Origin: Flavobacterium ustbae
GTDB lineage: Bacteria > Bacteroidota > Bacteroidia > Flavobacteriales > Flavobacteriaceae
Assembly (NCBI RefSeq): GCF_003946915.1
Contig: NZ_RPOC01000024.1
Span: forward strand, 1-63,640
Reading direction: 5' to 3'
Length of the DNA stretch: 63,640 bases
Shown here: positions 34,018-42,233 of the stretch, piece after piece
Layout of the letters: each line of letters opens with the position of its first letter
Numbering within the stretch: the stretch's first letter is position 1
Position numbers and translations under genes: made by a program
Notes under the pieces: generated by a model
Told to the model about the DNA's origin: nothing
Databases searched by the model: none
What the model saw: the letters and a program-made list of their open reading frames with translations, nothing else

Positions 34018-35466
34018 ATGAAGAAGATTTATATTCTATTTATTGCAGCAATTAGCACATTTACCGTTCAAGCACAAGTTAGCTTTGGAAATATGCAAAA
34101 CCAAATTTCGAGAGATAAAAATGGTATCAACGTTTTTGACGTTCAAAAAGATGATAGAGAGTTTAAAGGTCTTAGTATAGATCTTGGTGGTGCTTTCAAC
34201 ATGGATTTTCAAGCCACAAATTCATTCAACGACCAACCTGCTAGTTCTACTACTACCACGACAGCAGGTAATACAACTACTGTAAGAACAATTACTGGCT
34301 ATCGTTTAATGAATACAGAAAACAATTTTACTCTTCCTGCGGCTGATATGTACATTGGAGCTCAGTTATTTGATGGTGTGAGAGTAAATTTAGATATTTA
34401 TTTAGCATCAAGACATCACAATGATTCTTATGTGAAAGGCGGATACTTACAAATTGACAAGTTAGACTTTATCAAAAAAGACTTCTTGGCTGATGTAATG
34501 AAATATGCTACAATTAAAATTGGACAAATGGAGAACAACTTTGGTGATGCTCACTTCAGAAGTTCTGATAATGGAAACACAATAAGAAATGCATTTGTTG
34601 GTAATAACATCATGAATTCGTTCACCACAGAAATGGGTATGGAAGTGTACTACAAAAGAAATGGTTGGGTAAGCATGTTAGGTGTTACCAATGGTAATTT
34701 AAATCAAAGTAACGAAGAAGTTTTTTACACTTCTGGTCCAAACACAAATACAACGCATAGTCCTTCAATCTTAGCTAAATTTGGTTATGACAAACAACTG
34801 AGCCAAGATTTAAGAATTAGACTTACAGGTTCTTACTATCATAATGCAAATCTAGGTAACGCAAACATATATGCTGCTAATAGATCAGGATTTGGTTACT
34901 GGGGTATTTTGAATAATAATGCTTACAACAATACCATTACTAGAACCGACGCTGACGGAAATGTCACTACAACTTCTACAGATGTTCCTACTAGTTTCAG
35001 TAAAACTTCTACTCCAGAGGCAACGTTCAACCCTAATTTTAAAAACTGGGCTACTTCATACATGATTAACCCTTTTGTAAAATACAAAGGACTTGAATTT
35101 TTCGGAACAATCGAATTAGCTTCAGGAGGAGACAAAGCTGGAACTGACGACAAACGTACTGCTAACCAATATGCTACAGAGGTGATCTACAGATTTGGAA
35201 AAACAGAACAATTCTACCTTGGAGGTAAATATAACACAGTATCTGGAAAATTGTCTAATGCAGATGCTAAAGAGGTAACAGTAGATAGATTTGAAGCAAG
35301 TGCTGGTTGGTTTATGACTAAAAACATTTTAGCTAAATTAAATTACGTTAATCAAAACTATAAAAATTACTCACAATTTGTGGGAAATCCAGCTAGTGGA
35401 AATCCAAACAATTTTTATGGAGGTAAGTTTGATGGTTTAGTATTCGAAGCTACAATTTCATTCTAA
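34018..35466 (+). CDS. porin-like outer membrane beta-barrel protein
   Basis: 482 residues, signal peptide MKKIYILFIAAISTFTVQAQ. The body is a long run of amphipathic strands ending DGLVFEATISF, with the terminal Phe expected of barrels. Segments such as YIGAQLFDGVRVNLDIYLAS, IKIGQMENNFGDAHFRSSDN and YRFGKTEQFYLGGKYN are in the style of phosphate-selective-porin/OprO-type barrels. The substrate is unknown. A Thr-rich loop (SSTTTTTAGNTTTV) lies near residue 75. It is sandwiched between two YceI-type genes with 5- and 7-base gaps, so barrel and lipid-binding proteins probably work together. Confidence 0.75.
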   Translation: MKKIYILFIAAISTFTVQAQVSFGNMQNQISRDKNGINVFDVQKDDREFKGLSIDLGGAFNMDFQATNSFNDQPASSTTTTTAGNTTTVRTITGYRLMNTENNFTLPAADMYIGAQLFDGVRVNLDIYLASRHHNDSYVKGGYLQIDKLDFIKKDFLADVMKYATIKIGQMENNFGDAHFRSSDNGNTIRNAFVGNNIMNSFTTEMGMEVYYKRNGWVSMLGVTNGNLNQSNEEVFYTSGPNTNTTHSPSILAKFGYDKQLSQDLRIRLTGSYYHNANLGNANIYAANRSGFGYWGILNNNAYNNTITRTDADGNVTTTSTDVPTSFSKTSTPEATFNPNFKNWATSYMINPFVKYKGLEFFGTIELASGGDKAGTDDKRTANQYATEVIYRFGKTEQFYLGGKYNTVSGKLSNADAKEVTVDRFEASAGWFMTKNILAKLNYVNQNYKNYSQFVGNPASGNPNNFYGGKFDGLVFEATISF

Positions 35467-35473
35467 AAAAAAA

Positions 35474-36025
35474 ATGAAAACAAGATTTTCAATATTAATT
35501 ATGGGTTTAGCACTATTCTTTTTCTTAGGAAGTGCTAAACCCACTTTTTTTCCAGAAGATACGGCTGTGGTAATAAATAAAATTAAAATAGAAATCACAG
35601 GACTATCAACTGTTGGTAAATACAATTGCTCTAATACTTTTTCTATAAAAGATACAGTCTTTGTAAATTCGATCAAAAAAAACACTTTTAATACTGAGAT
35701 CAAAATGTCAGAGTTTGATTGTGGCAATAAAATAATGACCAAAGATTTACAAGGAACTGTCAAGGCTAAAAAGTTTCCGAACAGCACTGTTTCTATAAGC
35801 GACATAAAACCTGTCGGAAAAAACTACAAATGCAGATTAAACTTTTTCATTACAGATAAAACCCTAAAATACAAAGATTTTATTCTATACAATAACGACG
35901 ACAAAATTCAAGGAACTCTTAATCTGAAATTCTCTGACATCGAATTGGAAGCTCCTGTAAAGATGGCTGGATTGATCAAAGTTAAAGACGACATTGTGAT
36001 TAATTTCTCCTTATATAAAAAATAA
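35474..36025 (+). CDS. divergent YceI-like secreted protein
   Basis: 183 residues with signal peptide MKTRFSILIMGLALFFFLGS. The mature part keeps the YceI layout (strand VINKIKIEITGLSTVGKYNC, then TEIKMSEFDCGNKIMTKDLQ, closing DDIVINFSLYKK) but adds Cys residues (NCSNTF, DCGNK, KCRLN) and lacks the HDW motif of the other two. I judge it a third, diverged YceI-like domain. It is the last gene of the yceI-porin operon, 7 bases after the porin gene. Confidence 0.6.
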   Translation: MKTRFSILIMGLALFFFLGSAKPTFFPEDTAVVINKIKIEITGLSTVGKYNCSNTFSIKDTVFVNSIKKNTFNTEIKMSEFDCGNKIMTKDLQGTVKAKKFPNSTVSISDIKPVGKNYKCRLNFFITDKTLKYKDFILYNNDDKIQGTLNLKFSDIELEAPVKMAGLIKVKDDIVINFSLYKK

Positions 36026-36072
36026 TTTTTTCTATTAAAAATTAAAACGCACTTACAAAAAAAATCAAAATT

Positions 36073-36087
36073 TGGCACAAGAATTGT
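36073..36087 (+). promoter_or_regulatory. possible sigma-54 (RpoN) promoter
   Basis: TGGCACAAGAATTGT matches TGGCAC-N5-TTGC except for the last C. Expected transcription start is near 36098, giving a leader of about 100 bases to the lipoprotein gene at 36201. Only one mismatch, but no bound activator site is recognised upstream. A weak TAnnTTTG-like TACTTTTA nearer the gene is an alternative. Confidence 0.45.
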
Positions 36088-36200
36088 TTTGCTCTCAAAA
36101 GAAAAATAATCTTACAAAGAGCTCAATCATTTTAAAATTTGTACTTTTATTTTTCAGCCATTTAACCTTTAAGTTTTTATCAACCTAAAAAAATTAAATT

Positions 36201-36599
36201 ATGAAAAAACAAATTTTGAGTTTAGCTGTAATTGCTTTATTAGCTTTCGCTGTTCAATCTTGCGAGAAAAAAGAAACTAAACCAGCCGATGAAGAATTAA
36301 CACTTGGAAACAAAGTAGATTCTTTAACAACAGACATTGAAGAAGTAACGGACAGTGCTGTAAGCAAAGCCGAAGGTGCCGCTGCAAAAGCAAAAGATGC
36401 AACACAAACAGCAGCTCAGGATGTAAAAGACGCGACTAAAAAAGCAGCCAATGACGTTGAAAATGCTGCTAAGAAAACGGCTACCGATGTAAAAGACGCT
36501 ACTAAAAAAGGCGCAGAAAAAGTTGAAAATGCTGCTAAAGCCGCTAAAGACGGAACTGTAAAAACAGCTAAAGATGTAAATGAAGCTTTGAAAAAATAA
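36201..36599 (+). CDS. LEA-like Ala/Lys-rich lipoprotein
   Basis: 132 residues: lipoprotein signal ending FAVQSCEKKE (Cys about 21), a short acidic part, then about 75 residues of near-11-residue repeats such as AKDATQTAAQDVKDATKKAA and ATDVKDATKKGAEKVENAA. The repeats are strongly helical and hydrophilic, as in late-embryogenesis-abundant/apolipoprotein-like stress proteins. The product is probably an envelope-anchored amphipathic helix. It is a single gene, perhaps under sigma-54, with its own terminator. The stress role is an analogy only. Confidence 0.75.
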   Translation: MKKQILSLAVIALLAFAVQSCEKKETKPADEELTLGNKVDSLTTDIEEVTDSAVSKAEGAAAKAKDATQTAAQDVKDATKKAANDVENAAKKTATDVKDATKKGAEKVENAAKAAKDGTVKTAKDVNEALKK

Positions 36600-36621
36600 A
36601 ATTCATCTAAATCCAAAACAG

Positions 36622-36650
36622 AAACCATTCGCAAAACGAATGGTTTTTTT
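36622..36650 (+). terminator. terminator after the LEA-like lipoprotein gene
   Basis: Stem AAACCATTCG (36622-36631) / CGAATGGTTT (36637-36646) with loop CAAAA and a T-run to 36650. It lies 23 bases after the stop codon. Confidence 0.92.
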
Positions 36651-36677
36651 ATACCCTATATTAAGTGTATAATTTTG

Positions 36678-36685
36678 TATTTTTG
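36678..36685 (+). promoter_or_regulatory. -7 promoter element of the O-methyltransferase gene
   Basis: TATTTTTG (TAnnTTTG) lies 26 bases before the ATG at 36711. No clear -33 TTG is seen. Confidence 0.5.
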
Positions 36686-36710
36686 TTGCTAAATTACAAG
36701 ACAGTACAAC

Positions 36711-37352
36711 ATGCATTTTATATCTCAAGAATTAGAAGATTATATCGAACAGCATTCTGAAAAAGAACCAGAATTGCTGGCAAAACTCAATAAAGAAACA
36801 TATCAAAAAATACTTTTACCAAGAATGTTGAGTGGTCATTTTCAAGGCCGTGTTTTAAGTATGCTGTCTAAATTAATTCGTCCTGTAAATATTCTTGAAA
36901 TTGGAACTTATACCGGTTATGCGGCTTTATGTTTATGCGAAGGAATGCAGGAGAATGGTCAATTACATACTATTGATATTAAAGAAGAATTGGTCGATTT
37001 TCAGCGAAAATATTTTGATCTGTCTCCCTGGGGAAACCAGATTGTTCAGCATTTAGGTGAAGCTGTAAATATCATTCCAGATTTAGACCTAAAGTTTGAT
37101 TTGGTTTTTATCGATGCTGATAAAGAAAACTATCTGAATTACTGGGAAATGATTGTTCCAAAAATGAATAAAGGTGGCATTATTTTATCTGATAATGTTT
37201 TATGGAGCGGAAAAATTCTGGATCCTGTTCACCCAAATGACATAAGTACAAAGGTACTTTTAGAATACAATCAGCTTTTAAAAGAAGATCCAAGAGTTGA
37301 AACGGTTTTATTGCCAATACGAGATGGATTGACGGTTTCGAGGGTGCTTTAA
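36711..37352 (+). CDS. class I SAM-dependent O-methyltransferase
   Basis: 213 residues of the COMT/CCoAOMT-like family. The SAM loop is ILEIGTYTGYAALCLCEGM near residue 63. The acidic residue is in IDIKEELVDF, and the metal-binding stretches are LVFIDADKENYLNYWE and ILSDNVLWSGKI, where Asp and Asn bind a divalent cation. Cytoplasmic. The natural substrate is not predictable; catechol-type small molecules are usual. A CTAAG-type repeat follows the stop codon. Confidence 0.9.
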   Translation: MHFISQELEDYIEQHSEKEPELLAKLNKETYQKILLPRMLSGHFQGRVLSMLSKLIRPVNILEIGTYTGYAALCLCEGMQENGQLHTIDIKEELVDFQRKYFDLSPWGNQIVQHLGEAVNIIPDLDLKFDLVFIDADKENYLNYWEMIVPKMNKGGIILSDNVLWSGKILDPVHPNDISTKVLLEYNQLLKEDPRVETVLLPIRDGLTVSRVL

Positions 37353-37356
37353 TTAT

Positions 37357-37400
37357 AAGGTTCTAAGCTACTAAGCTACTAAGATGCTAAGGTGCTAAGG
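37357..37400. repeat. CTAAG-word tandem repeat, upstream copy
   Basis: About 44 bases of octamer-like words: AAGGTTCTAAG, then CTACTAAG twice, then ATGCTAAG and GTGCTAAGG. It lies between the O-methyltransferase stop and the dioxygenase start. The same family flanks the other side of the dioxygenase gene (38157-38191 and 38310-38344). Confidence 0.8.
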
Positions 37401-37410
37401 TTTTCTTTCT

Positions 37411-38148
37411 ATGTTTAAAACAATTAAAATGGATTATTCCAATCAGGTAGATAACGAAGGTTTTTCAATAATAAATAATGTTTTTACAGAAAATGAAATT
37501 GAAAATTTAATTTCATTAATTGAAAATAAAACTGCAAACAATCAAGAGAGTTCTACTTTTAGAAAGTCTCAAGATTTATTTGCTATTAGGCAATTTCATA
37601 AAGAAATTCCAGAAACTCTTCCAGTTATTTTTAATAAAAAACTGCAGGAAATTATTGAGAACATTTTTGGTGAAGGCTTTTTTATTACAAAGTCTATCTA
37701 TTTTGATAAACCAGAAAAATCGAATTGGTTTGTAGCTTATCATCAGGATCTAACAATTTCTGTTGATCAAAAAATTGAAATAGAAAATTTCGAAAATTGG
37801 ACTGTAAAACAAAATCAATTTGCAGTACAGCCTCCTACAGAAATATTAGAGAATAATTTCACAATCAGAATTCATATCGATAAAACCACTAAAGATAATG
37901 GAGCTCTAAAAGTGATAAACAACTCGCATTCGAAAGGAATTTTGAGAATTGAAAACCTTGATTTCGAAAATGAAAAAGAAACAATCTGCGAAGTCGAAAA
38001 AGGTGGAATTATGATTATGAAACCTTTATTATTTCATGCTTCAAACAAAACCACAAACAACGAACGAAGAAGAGTCATCCATATTGAATTTAGCAAACAG
38101 CAGCTCCCAAATGGATTGGAATGGAGTGAAAAAACGGTTTTGAATTAG
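37411..38148 (+). CDS. phytanoyl-CoA dioxygenase-like Fe(II)/2-oxoglutarate oxygenase
   Basis: 245 residues. It starts with the PhyH pattern NEGFSIINNVFTENEIENLI. The first iron ligands are in WFVAYHQDLTI (H-x-D, about residues 110-118), and the distal His is in MKPLLFHASNKTTN near 212. RRRVIHIEF supplies the arginine that usually binds 2-oxoglutarate. It is a cytoplasmic hydroxylase whose substrate is unknown. It lies alone between CTAAG-type repeats on both sides, unlike its operon-forming neighbours. Confidence 0.85.
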   Translation: MFKTIKMDYSNQVDNEGFSIINNVFTENEIENLISLIENKTANNQESSTFRKSQDLFAIRQFHKEIPETLPVIFNKKLQEIIENIFGEGFFITKSIYFDKPEKSNWFVAYHQDLTISVDQKIEIENFENWTVKQNQFAVQPPTEILENNFTIRIHIDKTTKDNGALKVINNSHSKGILRIENLDFENEKETICEVEKGGIMIMKPLLFHASNKTTNNERRRVIHIEFSKQQLPNGLEWSEKTVLN

Positions 38149-38156
38149 TTTTTTTT

Positions 38157-38344
38157 AAGCTTCTAAGGTGCTGAGGGACTAAGGCTCTAAGATTAAAAAA
38201 AGGCTTTAGCCAAACATCTTAATGTTTTTGGCTAAAGCCTTTTTTCTTGACTTTATTAAACCTCCAGACAAAACTGAAGACAAACAATATATTTATTAAG
38301 CTAAAAAAACTTAGAACCTTAGTCCCTCAGCACCTTAGAACCTT
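38157..38344. repeat. 35-bp CTAAG-family inverted repeat around a terminator
   Basis: Arms at 38157-38191 and 38310-38344 match in inverted orientation at 33 of 35 bases (core TCTAAGGTGCTGAGGGACTA). The 118 bases between them hold a perfect terminator hairpin and plain AT-rich DNA, with no gene. The layout is that of a small MITE-like palindrome between convergent genes. Confidence 0.85.
38195..38245. terminator. bidirectional terminator between dioxygenase and PAP2 genes
   Basis: A 19-bp perfect stem, AAAAAAGGCTTTAGCCAAA (38195-38213) / TTTGGCTAAAGCCTTTTTT (38227-38245). The symmetric A/T ends let it work for both convergent genes. It sits inside the 35-bp inverted repeat. Confidence 0.92.
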
Positions 38345-38351
38345 AAAAAAA

Positions 38352-38915
38352 CTATCCTGGAAAATACTGCGGTTTTAGCTTTCTGTAAACCAAATATAAG
38401 AGTGATCCAAAAAGTGCTCCAAAGAAATAACCTGCTAGGATATCGCCTGGAAAATGTAATCCTAAATAAATTCGGCTGTAAGCGAAAATTAAAGGCCACA
38501 GGAATAAGAAACCAATATATTTAAAATAGCGCCTTAAAACCCAAAATAAGAAAGTTGCAACCGCCATTGTGTTTGCGGCATGTCCAGAGAAAAAGCTAAA
38601 CGATTTTCGAACCTGAACTACTCTGATGATTGAGTTCACTTCAGGGTCATTGCAAGGGCGCAAACGCTGAAAAGTATGTTTAAACAAATTACAGGTCTGG
38701 TCTGTAAAAGCAAGCAGAATTGCTATAAAAAGTAAAATATACAGGGTTTGTTTTCCTCCTACTTTTTTATAAATAAGATAGAACAATAATAAGAAAAATG
38801 GCGTCCAGTTTAATTGACTGGTAATAATAAGCCATAATTTATCGTATGTTTCAGAACCTAACCCGTTTAGATAAATTAAAAGATCTTTATCTAATTCCTG
38901 TATTTTTTCAAGCAT
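38352..38915 (-). CDS. PAP2-family membrane phosphatase
   Basis: 187 residues, about five membrane helices. The phosphatase signature is KHTFQRLRP (motif 1, near residue 70), SFFSGHAANTMA (motif 2, near 104) and YSRIYLGLHFPGDILAG (motif 3, near 146-162), with all catalytic Arg and His residues present. It probably removes phosphate from a lipid pyrophosphate such as undecaprenyl diphosphate, or from phosphatidic acid. Its ATG shares one base with the tatA stop codon (TAATG), so the two genes are cotranslated. Confidence 0.9.
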   Translation of the reverse strand: MLEKIQELDKDLLIYLNGLGSETYDKLWLIITSQLNWTPFFLLLFYLIYKKVGGKQTLYILLFIAILLAFTDQTCNLFKHTFQRLRPCNDPEVNSIIRVVQVRKSFSFFSGHAANTMAVATFLFWVLRRYFKYIGFLFLWPLIFAYSRIYLGLHFPGDILAGYFFGALFGSLLYLVYRKLKPQYFPG

Positions 38916-39262
38916 TATCTTTGGCGTTTTATAGGTCCAGAAAGGGTATCAATGTCTTCTTTTACTTTTTCGATTTCATTTGCAGTATCTCCTAAAAGAT
39001 TTCCTGTATCGCCAAGTAAATTAGATTTTGCGTTATTAATTTCCGCATTAATATTTCCAGTGATATCAGTCAAGGATTTTGAATCAAGGCCATTAGCCTC
39101 TGCTCCTTTTTGGATTTCACTTTTAATATCATTAGTTGCATTCTTTAATTGAGCCATCGCTTTCCCCATTGTACGAGCAATTTCTGGCACTTTGTCTGAA
39201 CCAAAAAGCATTAACACGATAAACAGTATGAAAACTAATTCTCCTCCTCCTATACCAAACAT
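38915..39262 (-). CDS. tatA: twin-arginine translocase subunit TatA/TatB
   Basis: From the ATG at 39260-39262 the protein has 115 residues: a short membrane helix (ELVFILFIVLMLFGSDKVPE, about 7-22 with the hinge FGSDKVPE) and an amphipathic helix (IARTMGKAMAQLKNATNDI), then a charged tail. This is the Tat pore/adaptor subunit. TatA and TatB are hard to separate; Bacteroidota usually have TatA-like proteins. A longer frame to a TTG at 39286 is wrong, because that TTG lies in the -7 promoter element. Coupled to the PAP2 gene. Confidence 0.9.
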   Translation of the reverse strand: MFGIGGGELVFILFIVLMLFGSDKVPEIARTMGKAMAQLKNATNDIKSEIQKGAEANGLDSKSLTDITGNINAEINNAKSNLLGDTGNLLGDTANEIEKVKEDIDTLSGPIKRQR

Positions 39263-39283
39263 AACTTTTATTTTTGTTTGTCG

Positions 39284-39291
39284 CAAAGATA
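39284..39291 (-). promoter_or_regulatory. -7 promoter element of tatA
   Basis: Minus-strand TATCTTTG (TAnnTTTG) 22 bases before the ATG at 39262. It overlaps the alternative TTG start and so decides in favour of the ATG. Confidence 0.6.
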
Positions 39292-39359
39292 TTAAATTTT
39301 GAACGCTCTGAGTTTTAAAATTAACTTAAAAAGTCCTTTAAAATATATTTCAAAAAAGA

Positions 39360-39397
39360 AAAAAGTTCATCGAGCTTTTAAACCCGATGAACTTTTT
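39360..39397. terminator. terminator after the M1 peptidase gene
   Basis: Stem AAAAGTTCATCG (39361-39372) / CGATGAACTTTT (39385-39396), perfect 12 bp with a 12-base loop. A-rich DNA before it becomes a U-run on the minus strand. It lies 20 bases beyond the stop codon of the M1 peptidase. Confidence 0.88.
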
Positions 39398-39416
39398 ATT
39401 CTAAGTCTTATTTTTT

Positions 39417-41660
39417 TTAGTCAAATTTTGACTTTGTTTCTACTTTTGGCCAAGAGTTATTGGTTACATCAATATCTGCTGTTAGCAACTGCGGATCTAT
39501 CTGAATACTCTTAATTGCTTTTGTTGTAGCGTATACTTTTCTAGCAGTTTCATTACTTTTTCTCCAGATTTGTGCTGGATATTTGTAATTATCTTTAGAA
39601 CCATCTTCGTAAGTAATCTCTACTAAAATAGGCATAATCATTCCGCCTGGTTTATTAAATTCTACTTCGTAGAAGTATTTAGGAGATTTAATGGTCGCTT
39701 TTTCTTCAGCAGTAAAAGTTTGATCAACGTAATCTGCCAGAGGCTTAAAATCTTCCATTTTTAAAGCTTTTTTCTTAGAGTTGCTTACTTCTGCATTGTC
39801 TCCAGAAACCAAATAAACAAAAGGTCCTTTTTCGAATCCAAAACGTCCTTTTCTTACTTTAACATCTTTAATATCTGTAGTTGGAGTATCTGAAACATAA
39901 TATTGTTTCACTTCTTTAATACCAATATCTACAAAATCTGTTGAATAGAACCATCCTCTCCAAAACCAATCCAAATCTACCGCCGAAGCATCTTCCATTG
40001 TTCTAAAGAAATCTTCTGGAGTTGGATGTTTAAATTTCCATCTGTTTGCATACGTTCTGAATGCGTGATCGAATAATTCTCTTCCCATAACTACTTCTCT
40101 CAAAATATTAAGACCTGTAGCTGGTTTTCCGTAAGCGTTATTTCCAAATTGGTGAATTGTTTCTGAATTAGACATAATCGGTTCTAAAAACTTTTGATCA
40201 CCACTCATGTACGGAACAATATTTTTTGCCGGCCCTCTTCTTGAAGGGAAATTCGGGTCTAATTCCTGTTCTGCCAAATATTCTAAAAATGAATTCAAAC
40301 CTTCATCCATCCAAGTCCATTGGCGTTCATCCGAATTCACAATCATTGGAAAGAAAGTATGTCCAACTTCATGAATAATAACACCTATCATTCCGTTTTT
40401 CACTTCTTTACTTGTCACTCCGTTTTCGTCCGGACGACCATAATTCCAACAAATCATTGGATATTCCATTCCTTGATCTTCTGCCGAAACTGAAACTGCT
40501 TTTGGGTATGGATATTCGAACGTATGAGATGAATAACTTTTTAAGGTATGTGCTACGACCATTGTAGAAGTTTCTCCCCAAAGCGGGTTTGCTTCTTTTG
40601 GATAAACAGATTCTGCCATAACAGTTCTGTTCCCCATCTTAACAGCCATTGCATCATAAATGAATTTTCTCGAAGAAGCAATTCCGAAATCACGAACATT
40701 TTTAGCGCTGAATTTCCACGTTTTTTTCTTTTCAGAAAACCCCTTTTCAGCTGCTTCAGCTTCTGCCTGTGTTACAATGACTACAGGTTTATCAAATGAT
40801 TTTTGAGCTTGTTCGTATCTTTTCACTTGTTCAGCTGTAAAGACTTCGCTTCTGTTCATTAATTCTCCCGTTGCATCGATCACGTGATCTGCTGGAACAG
40901 TAATGTTTACATCGAAGTTTCCGAAAGGAAGAGCAAACTCTCCGCTTCCCCAGAATTGCATGTTTTGCCATCCTTCAACATCGTTGTAAACCGCCATTCT
41001 TGGGTAGAATTGAGCAATTACATATAATTTATTGCCATCTTTCTCGAATAATTCATATCCTGATCGACCGCCTTCTTTTCTATAATTATTAATATTGTAC
41101 CACCATTTGATTGAGAAAGAAATTTTTTCCCCAGGTTTTAAAGGCGAAGTCAAGTTAATACGCATCATGGTTTCATTAATCGTATACGACATCGCATTTC
41201 CTTTAGCATCTTTAACTTGTTCGATATTAAAACCGCGCTCTAAATCTTTTTTCAAATATTTAGAAGAAAATCCTTCAAGAGGTAAAACCTGACTAATTTT
41301 ATCACTTTCAGCTAATGAAGTTTGCGTATTTGCTTTTGCCTGATTCTGATCTAGCTGTATCCATAAATATTCCAGAACATCTGGCGAATTATTGGTATAG
41401 GTAATCGTTTCAGATCCGCTTAATCTTGAATTTTTATCATCCAATTCAACATCAATTTTGTAATCTGCCTGCTGTTGGTAATATGCCGGCCCTGGAGCTC
41501 CAGAAGCTGTACGAAACATATTTGGCGTTGCCAGTAAGTCGTACATCTGGCTAAACTTATTAGTATCGTACTTTCCTTGTTGCTTAGCAGGCGCGGTTAC
41601 AGCTTTATCCTGCGCCACTAACATTGCAGGAAATAGTAATAATAATGAAAGTTTTTTCAT
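39417..41660 (-). CDS. M1-family zinc metallopeptidase
   Basis: 747 residues with signal peptide MKKLSLLLLFPAMLVAQ, so exported. The N-terminal aminopeptidase-like beta domain (about 60-280) is followed by the zinc site VIIHEVGHTFFPMIVNSDER near residue 430, which carries HExxH, and WMDEGLNSFLEY with the third ligand Glu. The usual GAMEN-type motif is replaced by SVSAEDQGMEYPMIC. The C-terminal part is beta-rich. It is an exported aminopeptidase. It lies downstream of a coupled operon of three regulatory-like proteins and a DUF6702 protein, 66 bases away, and could be the last gene of that unit. Confidence 0.93.
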   Translation of the reverse strand: MKKLSLLLLFPAMLVAQDKAVTAPAKQQGKYDTNKFSQMYDLLATPNMFRTASGAPGPAYYQQQADYKIDVELDDKNSRLSGSETITYTNNSPDVLEYLWIQLDQNQAKANTQTSLAESDKISQVLPLEGFSSKYLKKDLERGFNIEQVKDAKGNAMSYTINETMMRINLTSPLKPGEKISFSIKWWYNINNYRKEGGRSGYELFEKDGNKLYVIAQFYPRMAVYNDVEGWQNMQFWGSGEFALPFGNFDVNITVPADHVIDATGELMNRSEVFTAEQVKRYEQAQKSFDKPVVIVTQAEAEAAEKGFSEKKKTWKFSAKNVRDFGIASSRKFIYDAMAVKMGNRTVMAESVYPKEANPLWGETSTMVVAHTLKSYSSHTFEYPYPKAVSVSAEDQGMEYPMICWNYGRPDENGVTSKEVKNGMIGVIIHEVGHTFFPMIVNSDERQWTWMDEGLNSFLEYLAEQELDPNFPSRRGPAKNIVPYMSGDQKFLEPIMSNSETIHQFGNNAYGKPATGLNILREVVMGRELFDHAFRTYANRWKFKHPTPEDFFRTMEDASAVDLDWFWRGWFYSTDFVDIGIKEVKQYYVSDTPTTDIKDVKVRKGRFGFEKGPFVYLVSGDNAEVSNSKKKALKMEDFKPLADYVDQTFTAEEKATIKSPKYFYEVEFNKPGGMIMPILVEITYEDGSKDNYKYPAQIWRKSNETARKVYATTKAIKSIQIDPQLLTADIDVTNNSWPKVETKSKFD

Positions 41661-41726
41661 AAAATTTTAATGGTAATTTCTTTAGCCTGTGAAAATAGTA
41701 ATTATAACATTAATTTTATCAATGTC

Positions 41727-42233
41727 TTAATATTTTAACAATTCTTTCCTTGAAGATTCTGTAAAAAGCACACTTCTTTTTGTATCAAATGCTGAAATAT
41801 GTGTAATGTTTTGCTGTTCTGAATTCCAATCTACCAAAACTGTATTGGAAATCTCAAGAGTTTTAAATTTATCTATATCCTTAATTCTTGAATAACAAAC
41901 CAAAACGTCGTCGGCTTCAACTTCTTTAGACAAAAATGTTATTGCTTTCGATTGTCCGTTTACTTTAATTAAAAAATGCTCTGATAGATATTTTTTAAGC
42001 AATTCAACATCTGCCGGAGTTTCTTTGCTTGTACCTACAAAAGTTTTTTTGTGGTACTTTTTTTCCATTGCATTATTTAAATCATCAATAAAAATGCGGG
42101 AAGTAATTTGTAACATTTTCTTTTCGGCAGCATAATTCACCTGAAAAACACCAACATAAAATTTATGAAAAGTAAATGCTGAAAACAATACAAACAAAAT
42201 AGCCAGCAAAGGATAAACTAACTTTTTTTTCAT
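41727..42233 (-). CDS. DUF6702 family protein
   Basis: 168 residues with an N-terminal membrane/signal segment (LVYPLLAILFVLFSAFTFHK). The domain shows FYVGVFQVNYAAEKKMLQIT and RIFIDDLNNAMEKKYHKKTF, which match DUF6702 proteins of Bacteroidota. Function unknown. It overlaps the previous gene by 4 bases (ATGA) and precedes the M1 peptidase gene. Pairing of DUF6702 with an M1 peptidase is a common arrangement as far as I recall, but that is recollection, not seen here. Confidence 0.8.
   Translation of the reverse strand: MKKKLVYPLLAILFVLFSAFTFHKFYVGVFQVNYAAEKKMLQITSRIFIDDLNNAMEKKYHKKTFVGTSKETPADVELLKKYLSEHFLIKVNGQSKAITFLSKEVEADDVLVCYSRIKDIDKFKTLEISNTVLVDWNSEQQNITHISAFDTKRSVLFTESSRKELLKY

Noticed and set aside
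36201..36599. DNA-level tandem repeat in the LEA-like gene
   Set aside because: The repetition follows codons of an Ala/Lys/Asp helix and is explained by the protein.
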